Positions 50,222 to 58,812 of a DNA stretch of 64,000 nt are shown here, piece after piece (position 1 is the first letter of the stretch; the number at the start of each line of letters is the position of its first letter). The stretch covers positions 62,001 to 126,000 of the forward strand of contig NZ_AUDJ01000001.1 of assembly GCF_000425405.1 (NCBI RefSeq), given 5' to 3'. The notes beneath the pieces are model-generated. The model searched no databases and was not told where the DNA came from. It saw nothing but the letters and a program-made list of their open reading frames with translations. The position numbers were made by a program, and so were the translations under genes. The DNA comes from Ferrimonas kyonanensis DSM 18153 (lineage in GTDB: Bacteria; Pseudomonadota; Gammaproteobacteria; Enterobacterales; Shewanellaceae).

Positions 50222-51184
50222 ATGAAGCTGGATCAATTAAATTACAACCAACTGAAAGTGTTACTTGCGGTTTACAAGCATGGCCAAGGACATCAGGCCG
50301 CAAATGAGTTGGGAATGACCGCTTCTGCCGTCAGCCGGACCTTGAAGGGACTGCGTGACATTTTTAAGGATTCACTGTTTGTGCGTCGCTCCTGTGGATT
50401 GATCCCCACAGAAAAGACTAACCAACTGATTCCTTTGGCAAAAAAGCTGGTAGATCAGTATCAGCAAATCGAGCAGCACTACTCGGTATTTACCCCGGAA
50501 GAATCCGGTGGCCAGTTCATTATTCTGGCGTACGACGAGTTTGTGTATGCGGTACAGAAAGTGGTGAATCAGCACATCATGCCTGAGGCGCCAAACCTGA
50601 AGTTTGAAATTCGAACCCTGAGTCATGACTGTACCGCCGAGGTGGCCAATGGCGACATCGACTTCATGGTGGTCTACGAAGGCTTCGAGGGAAAAAACCT
50701 GAATTGGGATATGTTTGCTGAAACAGCCGACCTTTATATTTTGGCTAACAGCAGACACTCGATATTCAATAAGGAACTGACTCTGGATATGCTGAGTCGT
50801 TATCCTCTGTTGGAGTTGGACAACTATAACGATCTTGCTTGCCCTTTACTGGTGAACTTATGTCGTGAGATTGGCTGTGAGATGGAAGTGGCCGGTTATA
50901 CAGACAGTGTGGCAACGGCCATGAGATTACTGGCGGAATCCAACAGTATTACTCTCAGTTGTAACCAGTTCACTCGTGAATTTGTCGATATGGTTCCCGG
51001 GGTTGATTATGTACGACTCCCTGATGAGTTGGCGCGTAGAATTCGCGAACGTCGCCGAACTGAACGAGATATCGGAAACTATATCCTGTATGGGGATATT
51101 AATAATTCGGCCTCGTTCAACTGGGTGAAGTCGAAACTGATTTACGGATTAGAAAAGGAATGGCGTAAAGCCTCCGAGCGCTAA
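50222..51184 (+). CDS. LysR-family regulator (paralogue 2), likely regulator of the molybdoenzyme cluster
   Basis: At 320 residues it has the HTH LKVLLAVYKHGQGHQAANEL, GMTASAVSRTLKGL and an effector domain with DIDFMVVYEGFEG and LLELDNYNDLACP. It lies directly upstream of, and in the same direction as, the molybdoenzyme cluster at 51.3-58.7 kb, so control of that cluster is likely. It has lower GC than its paralogue. Confidence 0.87.
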   Translation: MKLDQLNYNQLKVLLAVYKHGQGHQAANELGMTASAVSRTLKGLRDIFKDSLFVRRSCGLIPTEKTNQLIPLAKKLVDQYQQIEQHYSVFTPEESGGQFIILAYDEFVYAVQKVVNQHIMPEAPNLKFEIRTLSHDCTAEVANGDIDFMVVYEGFEGKNLNWDMFAETADLYILANSRHSIFNKELTLDMLSRYPLLELDNYNDLACPLLVNLCREIGCEMEVAGYTDSVATAMRLLAESNSITLSCNQFTREFVDMVPGVDYVRLPDELARRIRERRRTERDIGNYILYGDINNSASFNWVKSKLIYGLEKEWRKASER

Positions 51185-51216
51185 TCCGCACAAATTGAAA
51201 TAACACTTTTTATTTA

Positions 51217-51256
51217 GGGTGGCTTCTTATTCTGAGAAGCCATCGAGGACCCTTTT
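51217..51256 (+). terminator. Structured terminator-like element after LysR2
   Basis: GGCTTCT/AGAAGCC (7 bp) lies inside outer arms AGGGT/ACCCT and is followed by TTTTT. It separates the regulator from the next cluster, or acts as its leader. Confidence 0.5.
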
Positions 51257-51275
51257 TGCCTAATCGAGGTGGCAG

Positions 51276-51443
51276 GTGGAATTTACTAACTTTTGCATTA
51301 TGGCTTTTGCGGCCTATTTAGTGCTGAAAAAGCCTGAAAAAGAAAAGCTGGCGGATCGGCTTTTATTTGGCTCTATCGCATTGAGCTTCTTTATCTGGAT
51401 CATGATGTCTTGGGGCACTTTGATGCCCATCGGTAACTATTAA
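51276..51443 (+). CDS. Small membrane protein, 55 residues, upstream of the DsbB-like gene
   Basis: It starts with GTG after GAGGTGGCAG and ends 6 bases before the next gene. Two hydrophobic segments, TNFCIMAFAAYLVL and LLFGSIALSFFIWIMMSW, are joined by a charged KKPEKEKLADR turn. Too short to assign. Good RBS, tight spacing and consistent codon use support it as a real gene, possibly a subunit of the DsbB-like protein. Confidence 0.65.
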   Translation: MEFTNFCIMAFAAYLVLKKPEKEKLADRLLFGSIALSFFIWIMMSWGTLMPIGNY

Positions 51444-51449
51444 GGAAGC

Positions 51450-52916
51450 ATGATGAACAGTCGTGGAGATATTTTTAATAAGCTGGCGTCACTGGCTTCC
51501 ATCGTAATCATGGCGCTGCCGGTGGGCATCGCCTGCTTCGTGTTCGGCTTTATCATGAAGGACAACCCTTGTGCCTTCTGTTGGGAAGAGCGGACCGCCA
51601 TGGTACTGGTGGCACTGACCGCCATCTACATCGTCCGTTATGGCCTCAAGCCGAAGTACATTGCGGCGTTGGTGTTCCTGGGTATCTACGGTGCCTACAT
51701 GGCCTCGGTACACACCGGCTTTAACTTTGCCAGCGACATCGGTCAGGGCTTCTCAGTCAAGATCATGGGCGCTCACACCTACTCCTGGGCCCTGTTTGTG
51801 TTCCTGGTGGTGCTGGTGGTGGTTGCAGCGTTGCTGATGTTCCTGGGCAATAAGTTCCCCGAGCACAGCCCTCGCAGCAGCAAGAATGACGGCCTGGTGA
51901 AAGCGGCCAGCTACGTGTTCCTGTTTGTGATTGCCGGCAACATCGTTCAGGCCTTTACCCAAACCGGCCCCGCGCCTTTCGTCGGTCAGGACAGCCCGGG
52001 TCGGGTGTCATTCAATCCCAAGTACATGAGCTGGGAACTGGATCACTGGCCAAGCTACTCCCCGGATGCCCGCGGTCCTTATGCCGTATCGGATCCTGAC
52101 TACGATGCCATCACCGCTACTGCGCCTATCTACAAAGGGGCGGCTCAGCAACCGATGAGCACCCTGTCTCTGCCAGCAGAGATCGCGACTCGTGTTACCG
52201 GCATCGATTACCAGCCGGAAGCCAAGCTGTACGCCGTAACCACCACCGACATGTGGGTCTACATCCTGGACGCCACCATGACCAAGGTGATCACCAAGGC
52301 CGACATCGATGGCATGTACATGCTGCACATCTCTCCGCTGGTGGGCGTGGGCTTCGTGTCCCCGACTGAGCTGGTCGTGATGGGAGACAATAAGGCATTT
52401 GCCAAGCTGGTTCTCAGTAATGATCAGACTTGGGAAGTAAACTATCGTCGTTTCAATGAAAGCAGCGATGGCATCGGTGAAACCGAGCGTGGCCAGTTTG
52501 CCACCGTGCGTGCTAAGCACAGCTACTCCGTTGCCTTCGGCTTTGACAGCGACAAGCAGCAGTTCGTCAGCGTAACCGCCAAGAACGAACAAACCGAAAA
52601 CCTGGTGGCTTCCCGCTTTGCGCTGGAAGACATGACTCTGTCAGCCGAACAGCCGTTGTCCGTGGCTGCGAAGCAGGGACAGTGGTTGCAGAACCTGCCA
52701 CTGGTCACAGGTATCAGCGTCGATAATGGCGCCAGCTACTTGCTGAGCAATTCCGGTTCTGAAGTACTGGTGATGGATAACGAATCCGGAGAGATTGAAA
52801 AAGGCATCAAACTGGCGGCGCCGGTTAATCCTTACGGTCTGGTTAAGACTGGCAACTCTCTGTTGGTGACCGGATTCGAAAATGGAATTAATAAGGTTTA
52901 TCAGTACGCACTTTAA
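51450..52916 (+). CDS. DsbB/DsbI-like membrane protein fused to a beta-propeller-like domain
   Basis: The first about 170 residues are a four-helix DsbB-type quinone-linked thiol oxidoreductase, with NPCAFCWEER (CxxC plus the Arg that contacts quinone) after helix 1. A further hydrophobic segment (ASYVFLFVIAGNIVQAF) leads into about 310 residues with repeated beta segments (KLYAVTTTDMWVYIL, GASYLLSNSGSEVLVMD) of propeller-like character. The usual second DsbB Cys pair is not visible. I know of no described fusion of this sort. It precedes a molybdoenzyme cluster, suggesting a link between thiol chemistry and that respiratory enzyme. Confidence 0.75.
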   Translation: MMNSRGDIFNKLASLASIVIMALPVGIACFVFGFIMKDNPCAFCWEERTAMVLVALTAIYIVRYGLKPKYIAALVFLGIYGAYMASVHTGFNFASDIGQGFSVKIMGAHTYSWALFVFLVVLVVVAALLMFLGNKFPEHSPRSSKNDGLVKAASYVFLFVIAGNIVQAFTQTGPAPFVGQDSPGRVSFNPKYMSWELDHWPSYSPDARGPYAVSDPDYDAITATAPIYKGAAQQPMSTLSLPAEIATRVTGIDYQPEAKLYAVTTTDMWVYILDATMTKVITKADIDGMYMLHISPLVGVGFVSPTELVVMGDNKAFAKLVLSNDQTWEVNYRRFNESSDGIGETERGQFATVRAKHSYSVAFGFDSDKQQFVSVTAKNEQTENLVASRFALEDMTLSAEQPLSVAAKQGQWLQNLPLVTGISVDNGASYLLSNSGSEVLVMDNESGEIEKGIKLAAPVNPYGLVKTGNSLLVTGFENGINKVYQYAL

Positions 52917-53150
52917 ATCGTAACTCGTTTATTTTCGACCTGCTATTTCAGGCTTATTTGTTGGTGCAGTTTCAGGCTCGGTGGTGAGGTTAATCTCTCT
53001 CATTCCCTGCTCAAGAATGACCCTTAGTTGTCCTCAAGCAAAATTGACTTTGCCATTGAGCCTGACTTTTTAAGTTACTGAAAATAGCTGGTTAAAAACG
53101 TAGCGATATTTTGACCTTGAATTCATAGATTATAAAAGGTTGGTAGTAAG

Positions 53151-55358
53151 ATGATGAAAATCGATAGACGTAAGTTCTTGCAAGGGGTCGGTGCTACATC
53201 GGTATTCACCTCCTTGTCCGGACTGGCTCCTGGTGTTGCGAACGCCAAGCCTCGGGGCGGAAATGACAGCCTGCTCGACAAACGCAATGGTGAAATTAAA
53301 TACCACACCTGTGCCCGTAACTGTGCTGACCGTTGTCTGCTGAAGTTCCGTGTTCAGGATGGTCGTATGACCTACGTCAGTGGTGCCGAAGAGCAAGAGA
53401 AGACCGGTACTTCTCCTTGCGTGAAAGGCCACACCTACGTGCAGTACACCTATGCCGCAGACCGCATCCTGCACCCCATGAAGCGGGTGGGCAAGAAAGG
53501 CGAAGGCAAGTGGAAGCGCATCAGCTGGGATGAGGCTTACGCCGAAATCAGCACCAAGCTGAAGAGCATCGTAGCCGAGCACGGCCCGGAAGCGGTCCTG
53601 CCTTACTCCTACTCCGGCCACGAAGGCATGATCGGCAAGTACGGCGGCCCATGTCGCTTCTTCCACAAGTTGGGCGCCACTCAGTTGGACCGTCTTGTGT
53701 GTGTATTTGCTGCCTATGAAGGCCTGAAGTCTGTGACCGGTACCTGGCGTGGTCCCGATCCGGAAGATACACCGAAGACCAACTGCTACATCGCCTGGGG
53801 TCAGAACGAGACCGCCACCAACGTTCACGGCATCAAGTACATCAACCGTGCCCGTGACAACGGTGCCAAGCTGTTGGTTGTAAACCCTATCCGTACGCCA
53901 ATTGCGTCTCAGGCCGACATCTGGTTGCAGCCTAAGCCAAGTACCGATACTCACCTTGCCGCCGGTATCATGAAGTATCTGGTGGAGAAGGATCTGGTGG
54001 ACCACGAGTTCATCAAGAAGAACACCCTGGGTTACGACGAGCTGGTGAAACGCCTGAATGAGATCAGCTACGACGAAGTCGAGCAGGTCACCGGTGTGCC
54101 ACGGGCCAAGATGTTTGAATTTGCCAAGGTATACGGTGAGTCCAAGCTGTCGGTTCTGCGCCTGGGTTACGGCATGCAGCGTAACTACAACGGTGCCCGT
54201 ATGACCCGTGCCATCGCCATGATGCACGCCATCGGTGGTAACTTCGGTCAGATCGGTAACGGTTTCATCTACGACAACGTTCAGGCCGACGACGGCATGA
54301 ACTACGCCAAGGGCACCGCGTCCCACCTGCGTACCAACTCCGACACCGTTCAGCACGTCAACATGACCGAGATCGCCAAGGCGATTCATCCGACCAACCC
54401 GACGGCCTACGGTAAGCCGATCAAGCCGATTCACGCGCTGATCAACTACAACGGCAACTTCGTTGCAGTGGCGCCGGATTCCAACGCCTGTCGACTGGGC
54501 GCCATGCGTGACGATCTGTTCCTGGTGGTGCATGACTTCATCATGACCGATACCGCTGAGCTGGCCGACATCATCGTACCGGCGGCGACTCAGTTTGAGT
54601 CTGACGACTACTGCCCTGACTACAACTGCTACTACCAGCAGATCTGTGAGAAGGTGATCGAGCCTGTAGGCGAGTCCAAAGACAACTGGACCTTCTTCAA
54701 AGAGCTGGCGCACCACATGGGCTTCGATGATCCGGAGTTCCAGGTTGACCACGAAGGCATTCTGCGTGACTTCATGGACACCGATGACTACGCCTATGAA
54801 GGCATCACTTACGAGCAGATTGCCCGTGAGAAATTCGTTAAGGTGAACGTGCCACGGCCATTCTTCGGTGACGGCAAGTACCACACCGAAAGCGGCAAGA
54901 TCGAACTGTTCTCCGACTACATGGCCAATGCCGGCTTCGATCCGGTCATCGACCTGGGTCTGCCGGAAGACGAGATGATCAAAGAGGAGCGTGAACTGCC
55001 GTTCCGTCTGCTGTCTCCTGCGATCCCTCAGCGGGCCAACAGCTCCTTCTACAACGTGAAGTACATGCGTACCTTCCCGGCTTACTTCGCCAAAATCCAC
55101 CCTCAGGATGCAGAGAAGTACGGCATTAAGCACAACGATCGGGTGCGTCTGAGCAACCATCGTGGTGAAGCCCACTTCGTGGCCATGGTGACCAGCCAGG
55201 TGGTTCCAGGAACCATCATGGCGCCAAAGAACAACTGGCGTCGCATGGACCCTCAGGGCAAGGCCAGCTGTACCAACAACCTCACCACCGACAAGTTGAC
55301 CGATATGGGCGGTTGCTCGGCCTATCACTCAACCCGCGTCGGCCTGGAAAAGGCTTAA
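53151..55358 (+). CDS. Molybdopterin oxidoreductase catalytic subunit, DMSO-reductase superfamily, unknown substrate
   Basis: At 735 residues it has TAT leader DRRKFLQGVGATSVF, cluster ligands CARNCADRC with PCVKG, and a bis-MGD fold (LPYSYSGHEGMIGKYGG; ADIIVPAATQFESDDY). The Mo-ligand region LVCVFAAYEG suggests Cys but is uncertain. It resembles the general BisC-like group rather than DmsA, TorA, NapA or FdhA. The following genes encode an Fe-S subunit, a chaperone and a cytochrome b, so it is a membrane-linked respiratory oxidoreductase facing the periplasm. Confidence 0.88.
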   Translation: MMKIDRRKFLQGVGATSVFTSLSGLAPGVANAKPRGGNDSLLDKRNGEIKYHTCARNCADRCLLKFRVQDGRMTYVSGAEEQEKTGTSPCVKGHTYVQYTYAADRILHPMKRVGKKGEGKWKRISWDEAYAEISTKLKSIVAEHGPEAVLPYSYSGHEGMIGKYGGPCRFFHKLGATQLDRLVCVFAAYEGLKSVTGTWRGPDPEDTPKTNCYIAWGQNETATNVHGIKYINRARDNGAKLLVVNPIRTPIASQADIWLQPKPSTDTHLAAGIMKYLVEKDLVDHEFIKKNTLGYDELVKRLNEISYDEVEQVTGVPRAKMFEFAKVYGESKLSVLRLGYGMQRNYNGARMTRAIAMMHAIGGNFGQIGNGFIYDNVQADDGMNYAKGTASHLRTNSDTVQHVNMTEIAKAIHPTNPTAYGKPIKPIHALINYNGNFVAVAPDSNACRLGAMRDDLFLVVHDFIMTDTAELADIIVPAATQFESDDYCPDYNCYYQQICEKVIEPVGESKDNWTFFKELAHHMGFDDPEFQVDHEGILRDFMDTDDYAYEGITYEQIAREKFVKVNVPRPFFGDGKYHTESGKIELFSDYMANAGFDPVIDLGLPEDEMIKEERELPFRLLSPAIPQRANSSFYNVKYMRTFPAYFAKIHPQDAEKYGIKHNDRVRLSNHRGEAHFVAMVTSQVVPGTIMAPKNNWRRMDPQGKASCTNNLTTDKLTDMGGCSAYHSTRVGLEKA

Positions 55359-55368
55359 GGAGTAACCG

Positions 55369-55917
55369 ATGGAAAACAAACACCAACTTGGATTTGTATT
55401 CAGACAAGAGAACTGCGTCGGTTGCGGTGCCTGTACCGTGGCTTGTCAGATTCACAACGAACTGCCAGAGAACGTGCGCTTCCGTAAGGTAGACCGTTAC
55501 GAAGTCGAAAAAGGCGACGGCATTGTTGATGTGTGGTTGAGCCACTCTTGCATGCATTGTGGCAACCCTGCCTGTCTGATGGTGTGTCCGGCTCAGGCCT
55601 ACACCATTCGTCACGACGGCCTGGTGGTCCTGGATCGCGAGAAGTGCACCGGCTGTGGTCTGTGTGTGTCCGCCTGTCCTTACGACGCGGTGGCCATGGT
55701 GGATACCGACGGCAAAGCGGCCAAGTGCAACATGTGCATCGAGCTGATTGACCAGGGTAAGAAGCCTGCCTGTGTTGATGGTTGCCCGGTACAGTGCCTG
55801 GATCAGGACAAGATCCACCAGGTTCTGGACCAGAAGGCATCCGCCAGTAAAGAGGGTATCGGTTACTCAGACTGCGTGACCAAGCCAAACATGGTGATTA
55901 TCAAGGAGCGTGCGTGA
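55369..55917 (+). CDS. DmsB/NrfC-type iron-sulfur subunit
   Basis: At 182 residues it has four cysteine groups (CVGCGACTVAC, CMHCGNPACLMVCP, CTGCGLCVSACP, CNMC...C) for four 4Fe-4S clusters. It has no leader and would be exported with its TAT partner. It starts 10 bases after the catalytic subunit gene, with AAGGAGTAACCG. Confidence 0.92.
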   Translation: MENKHQLGFVFRQENCVGCGACTVACQIHNELPENVRFRKVDRYEVEKGDGIVDVWLSHSCMHCGNPACLMVCPAQAYTIRHDGLVVLDREKCTGCGLCVSACPYDAVAMVDTDGKAAKCNMCIELIDQGKKPACVDGCPVQCLDQDKIHQVLDQKASASKEGIGYSDCVTKPNMVIIKERA

Positions 55918-56507
55918 TGAATTGCGACTATGGACCGATCGCCTCCGCGTACCACGCCCTGAAAGGCATGGTGTTTGCCCCCTCCAATCCGGAGTCTGTG
56001 GCTAACCTCATCGCCTATCTGGAGGCCAGCGGCAGCAATCCCGAATTGTTGGCTGAAGCGCAGCGGTACGCCGACGCGCCAGAGGATTTGGAGTGTGACT
56101 TCAACCGCATGTGCATCGGCCCATACCGCTTACTGGTGCCGCCCTACGAGTCTGTCTACTGCGCCAGCGGCCGTCAAATCAATACCGATGACACCGTCAA
56201 GGTGGCTGATTTCTATCAGAACATCGGTCTGGTAATCGACGAAAAGCTGAACGAGCCGGCAGACTACATCGGCAACGAACTGGAGTTTCTCTACTGCGTA
56301 GAGGCTCTGGTGAGTGAGCACCAGAAACAGGAAAACAGCGACACGGCGGCGGCCCTGGAGGAGTTGGCTCAGGAGTTTTTGAGCCTGCACCTGGGGACCT
56401 GGTACCAGAAGTTTACCGAAGGCATGGAGAAGCATGCCCAGACCGACTTCTGGCGCCTGTATGCCGGTGAATTGCGTCGCTTCCTGTCATCACGAATGAC
56501 TCATTAA
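55917..56507 (+). CDS. TorD-family chaperone for the molybdoenzyme
   Basis: This 196-residue helical protein has the TorD pattern FNRMCIGPYRLLVPPYESVYC and ADYIGNELEFLYCVEAL. Its ATG overlaps the Fe-S subunit stop (TGATG). It is distinct from the fdh chaperone at 9759 and is probably dedicated to this cluster. Confidence 0.88.
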   Translation: MNCDYGPIASAYHALKGMVFAPSNPESVANLIAYLEASGSNPELLAEAQRYADAPEDLECDFNRMCIGPYRLLVPPYESVYCASGRQINTDDTVKVADFYQNIGLVIDEKLNEPADYIGNELEFLYCVEALVSEHQKQENSDTAAALEELAQEFLSLHLGTWYQKFTEGMEKHAQTDFWRLYAGELRRFLSSRMTH

Positions 56508-56568
56508 TTCTGGTGGGGTAACCACTCCCCGCCTGTACGGGAGCCTGTTTGGCACCTAAGGATTAAAA

Positions 56569-57531
56569 ATGAAACGTTTGATTGCTTTATTTCAGCTGGT
56601 GTTGGTGTCGGCATTTGCCAGCCAAGCCGTCGCGGCCCCTAAGGCCGAACTTCAGCCTCAGCAGTGGCAGCCGATCCAGGAGATCAGCATTCAGGGTGAT
56701 ATCCCTGAGCTGCGTGGCATGCCCATGCAGCCTGAGTTGCCGGTGGTGAACACCGTCGTCAACCAGGGCTACCTGGAGACCTTGTCTCCGGCCAGCTACT
56801 GGGCCGATCTGCTGATCTACTCGTTCTTCGGCATGATTGCCCTGCTGGCCGCGTTCGTGGTCATCAACGGTAAGTCGAAGCTGACCAATGGTTTCTCCGG
56901 CAACAAGATCGACCGCTGGAGTGGCATGGACGTGTTTGTGCACTGGGTTGGCGGCATCGCCTGTCTGTTCCTGATCGGTACCGGTCTGGTGATCGGCGCT
57001 GGCCGCTTCCTGCTGGAGCCGAACATGGGCGCCAGCCACTGGATCGGCGTGATCAACACCTCGGTGTCTCTGCACGACATGATGGCTTTCCCCTTCATTC
57101 TGGGTTGGGCCGTGATGGTGCTGAAGTGGGCACCGAAGCAGATGCCAGAAGCCTGTGACCTGGGCTGGTTCAAAGCCGCCGGTGGTTACCTGAACTTCGG
57201 TCCCTTCAAGGGCAAGCACCCGGATGCGGGCTTTGCCAACGCCGGTGAGAAGCTGTGGTTCTGGTGTTTCGCCATCTTCGGTCTGGTGATGATCGGTTCC
57301 GGCCTGGTGATGATGTTCCCCAGCCTGGCGGAGACCAAAGACGGTGCCAACCTGGCCCTGATTCTTCATCTGGTCAGTGCCGTGGTTCTGGGCGCCTTCG
57401 CCGTGGTGCACATCTTCATGGCAACCATCATGTCTGAAGGTGGTATGGAGTGCATGGTTTCCGGTAAGTGTGATGAAAACTGGGCCAAGCAACACCACAA
57501 CCTGTGGCTGAAACAGGTACGCAAGTCCTAA
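56569..57531 (+). CDS. FdhC-like cytochrome b subunit of the molybdoenzyme (third paralogue)
   Basis: This 320-residue protein is clearly homologous to FdhC1 and FdhC2: signal peptide (VLVSAFASQAVAA), four helices, heme histidines in VFVHWVGGIA, SLHDMMAFP and VVHIFMAT, the GYLNFGPFKGKHPDAGFA stretch and the SEGGMECM-SGKCDENWAKQHHN end. Here it serves an enzyme that is not FdhA-like. It exchanges electrons with quinone. Confidence 0.9.
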   Translation: MKRLIALFQLVLVSAFASQAVAAPKAELQPQQWQPIQEISIQGDIPELRGMPMQPELPVVNTVVNQGYLETLSPASYWADLLIYSFFGMIALLAAFVVINGKSKLTNGFSGNKIDRWSGMDVFVHWVGGIACLFLIGTGLVIGAGRFLLEPNMGASHWIGVINTSVSLHDMMAFPFILGWAVMVLKWAPKQMPEACDLGWFKAAGGYLNFGPFKGKHPDAGFANAGEKLWFWCFAIFGLVMIGSGLVMMFPSLAETKDGANLALILHLVSAVVLGAFAVVHIFMATIMSEGGMECMVSGKCDENWAKQHHNLWLKQVRKS

Positions 57532-57549
57532 TCATCGTTTGATGCATTA

Positions 57550-57573
57550 ATGGCCCCACATTCGTGGGGCCAT
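57550..57573 (+). other. Hairpin between the cytochrome and porin genes
   Basis: ATGGCCCCAC pairs with GTGGGGCCAT over 10 bp around ATTC. With no T-run, it may partly terminate or stabilise the upstream transcript. Confidence 0.55.
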
Positions 57574-57654
57574 CTCATTGATACCCATGCTGCACGCCTC
57601 TCCATCATGGAGCAGGTGCAGCCCCGTAGTGCTTTATGGAATGAGTTTGTAACA

Positions 57655-58716
57655 ATGAATACCAAAATGACTTTGATGGCCGCCGCCATCGCCGCAGTAT
57701 CCGTGAACGCCGTTGCCGCCGATTCTCTGGAAGAGCAGGTTCGTGTCCTGTCCGAGCGCGTTCAGCAACTGGAGCAGCAGACCCCGACCCTGGCCGAAGG
57801 CACCAGCTTCAACCTGTATGGCAGCCTGCGTCCGACCTTCAACTACCTGGACGATGGTGACAACGGCAAGTGGGACGTGCGCGATGCCCTGTCCCGGGTT
57901 GGCATTAAGGCTCAGACCGAACTGAGCAATGGCTGGGTAGCCATCGCCCAGGGTGAGTGGAGCGTTGATATCTCCAACAATGGCGACTTCGGTAAGGCCC
58001 GTCAGGCGTACGTGGCGCTGGCGACCCCTTATGGTCAGCTGGGTGTGGGCAAGCAACGTCCGGCCCAGTACACCCTGGTGGCGGAGTACGTGGACATCTT
58101 TAACCACGGCAACAGCCCGTTTGCCTATGACGCCGAAAGTCCATTCTTTGTCGACAACTTTGTCACCTACAAGCTGCAGAAGCAGGGCTTCACCCTGATG
58201 GCCGGCGCGCAAATCAACGGTGACAAAGGCGACGATAACGCCGACATGGTTAACGTTGGCGTCGGCTATGACCTGGCTGGTCTGCACCTGGGTCTGGGGT
58301 ACGTGACCCAGGATCGTCTCGACGACAGCAACCAGGTGGTTGGCGATGACCAGACCATTGGTGGCGTGGTGGCGTACAGCTTCGACAACGGCCTGTACCT
58401 GGCCGCCGCTTACCAGGATAAGGACTACAACCTGGACAACGGTGTCGACCGCAGTGGCAGCACTCTGGACACCGCGTTGGCCTACCCTTTTGCCGATCAA
58501 TACAAGGTGAAACTGGGTTACTTCATCTTTGAAGATGGCGTCAAGGACAACAGCAGCAAGGATTACGACGGCTACAACACCACCCTGGAGTGGAACGCCG
58601 CCGACAACCTGCGCTTCCACGTCGAGTACCTGGTGAAAGACTTTGACTACAGCGACAAGGACACCTCCATCGCCGTGGGCATGCGTTACGACTTCGATCT
58701 GGGTTGGAACTTCTAA
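57655..58716 (+). CDS. Outer-membrane porin with N-terminal coiled coil
   Basis: At 353 residues from the ATG at 57655 it has a signal peptide (LMAAAIAAVSVNAVAA), a short heptad stretch (LEEQVRVLSERVQQLEQQ), and strands beginning FNLYGSLRPTFNYLDDGD to the terminal LGWNF. The coiled coil is typical of trimeric porins with a peptidoglycan-side extension. It ends the cluster and may supply the substrate. The frame runs 35 codons upstream over the hairpin and is not used there. Confidence 0.87.
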   Translation: MNTKMTLMAAAIAAVSVNAVAADSLEEQVRVLSERVQQLEQQTPTLAEGTSFNLYGSLRPTFNYLDDGDNGKWDVRDALSRVGIKAQTELSNGWVAIAQGEWSVDISNNGDFGKARQAYVALATPYGQLGVGKQRPAQYTLVAEYVDIFNHGNSPFAYDAESPFFVDNFVTYKLQKQGFTLMAGAQINGDKGDDNADMVNVGVGYDLAGLHLGLGYVTQDRLDDSNQVVGDDQTIGGVVAYSFDNGLYLAAAYQDKDYNLDNGVDRSGSTLDTALAYPFADQYKVKLGYFIFEDGVKDNSSKDYDGYNTTLEWNAADNLRFHVEYLVKDFDYSDKDTSIAVGMRYDFDLGWNF

Positions 58717-58784
58717 CCGGATTGAAACGCTGTGATGGTTCGAGTTAGCCCCTGACCATCCTGCGGACTTATCTCCTCACCTCC

Positions 58785-58811
58785 AAGGCAGCCGCAAGGC
58801 TGCCTTTTTTT
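58785..58811 (+). terminator. Terminator of the porin gene
   Basis: AAGGCAGCC pairs with GGCTGCCTT around GCAA and is followed by a T-run, between convergent genes. Confidence 0.88.
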
Positions 58812-58812
58812 G

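Noticed and set aside
53130-55328. 732-codon open frame on the minus strand opposite the molybdoenzyme gene
   Set aside because: Same reason: low-complexity His/Val/Leu composition and a well-recognised protein on the other strand.
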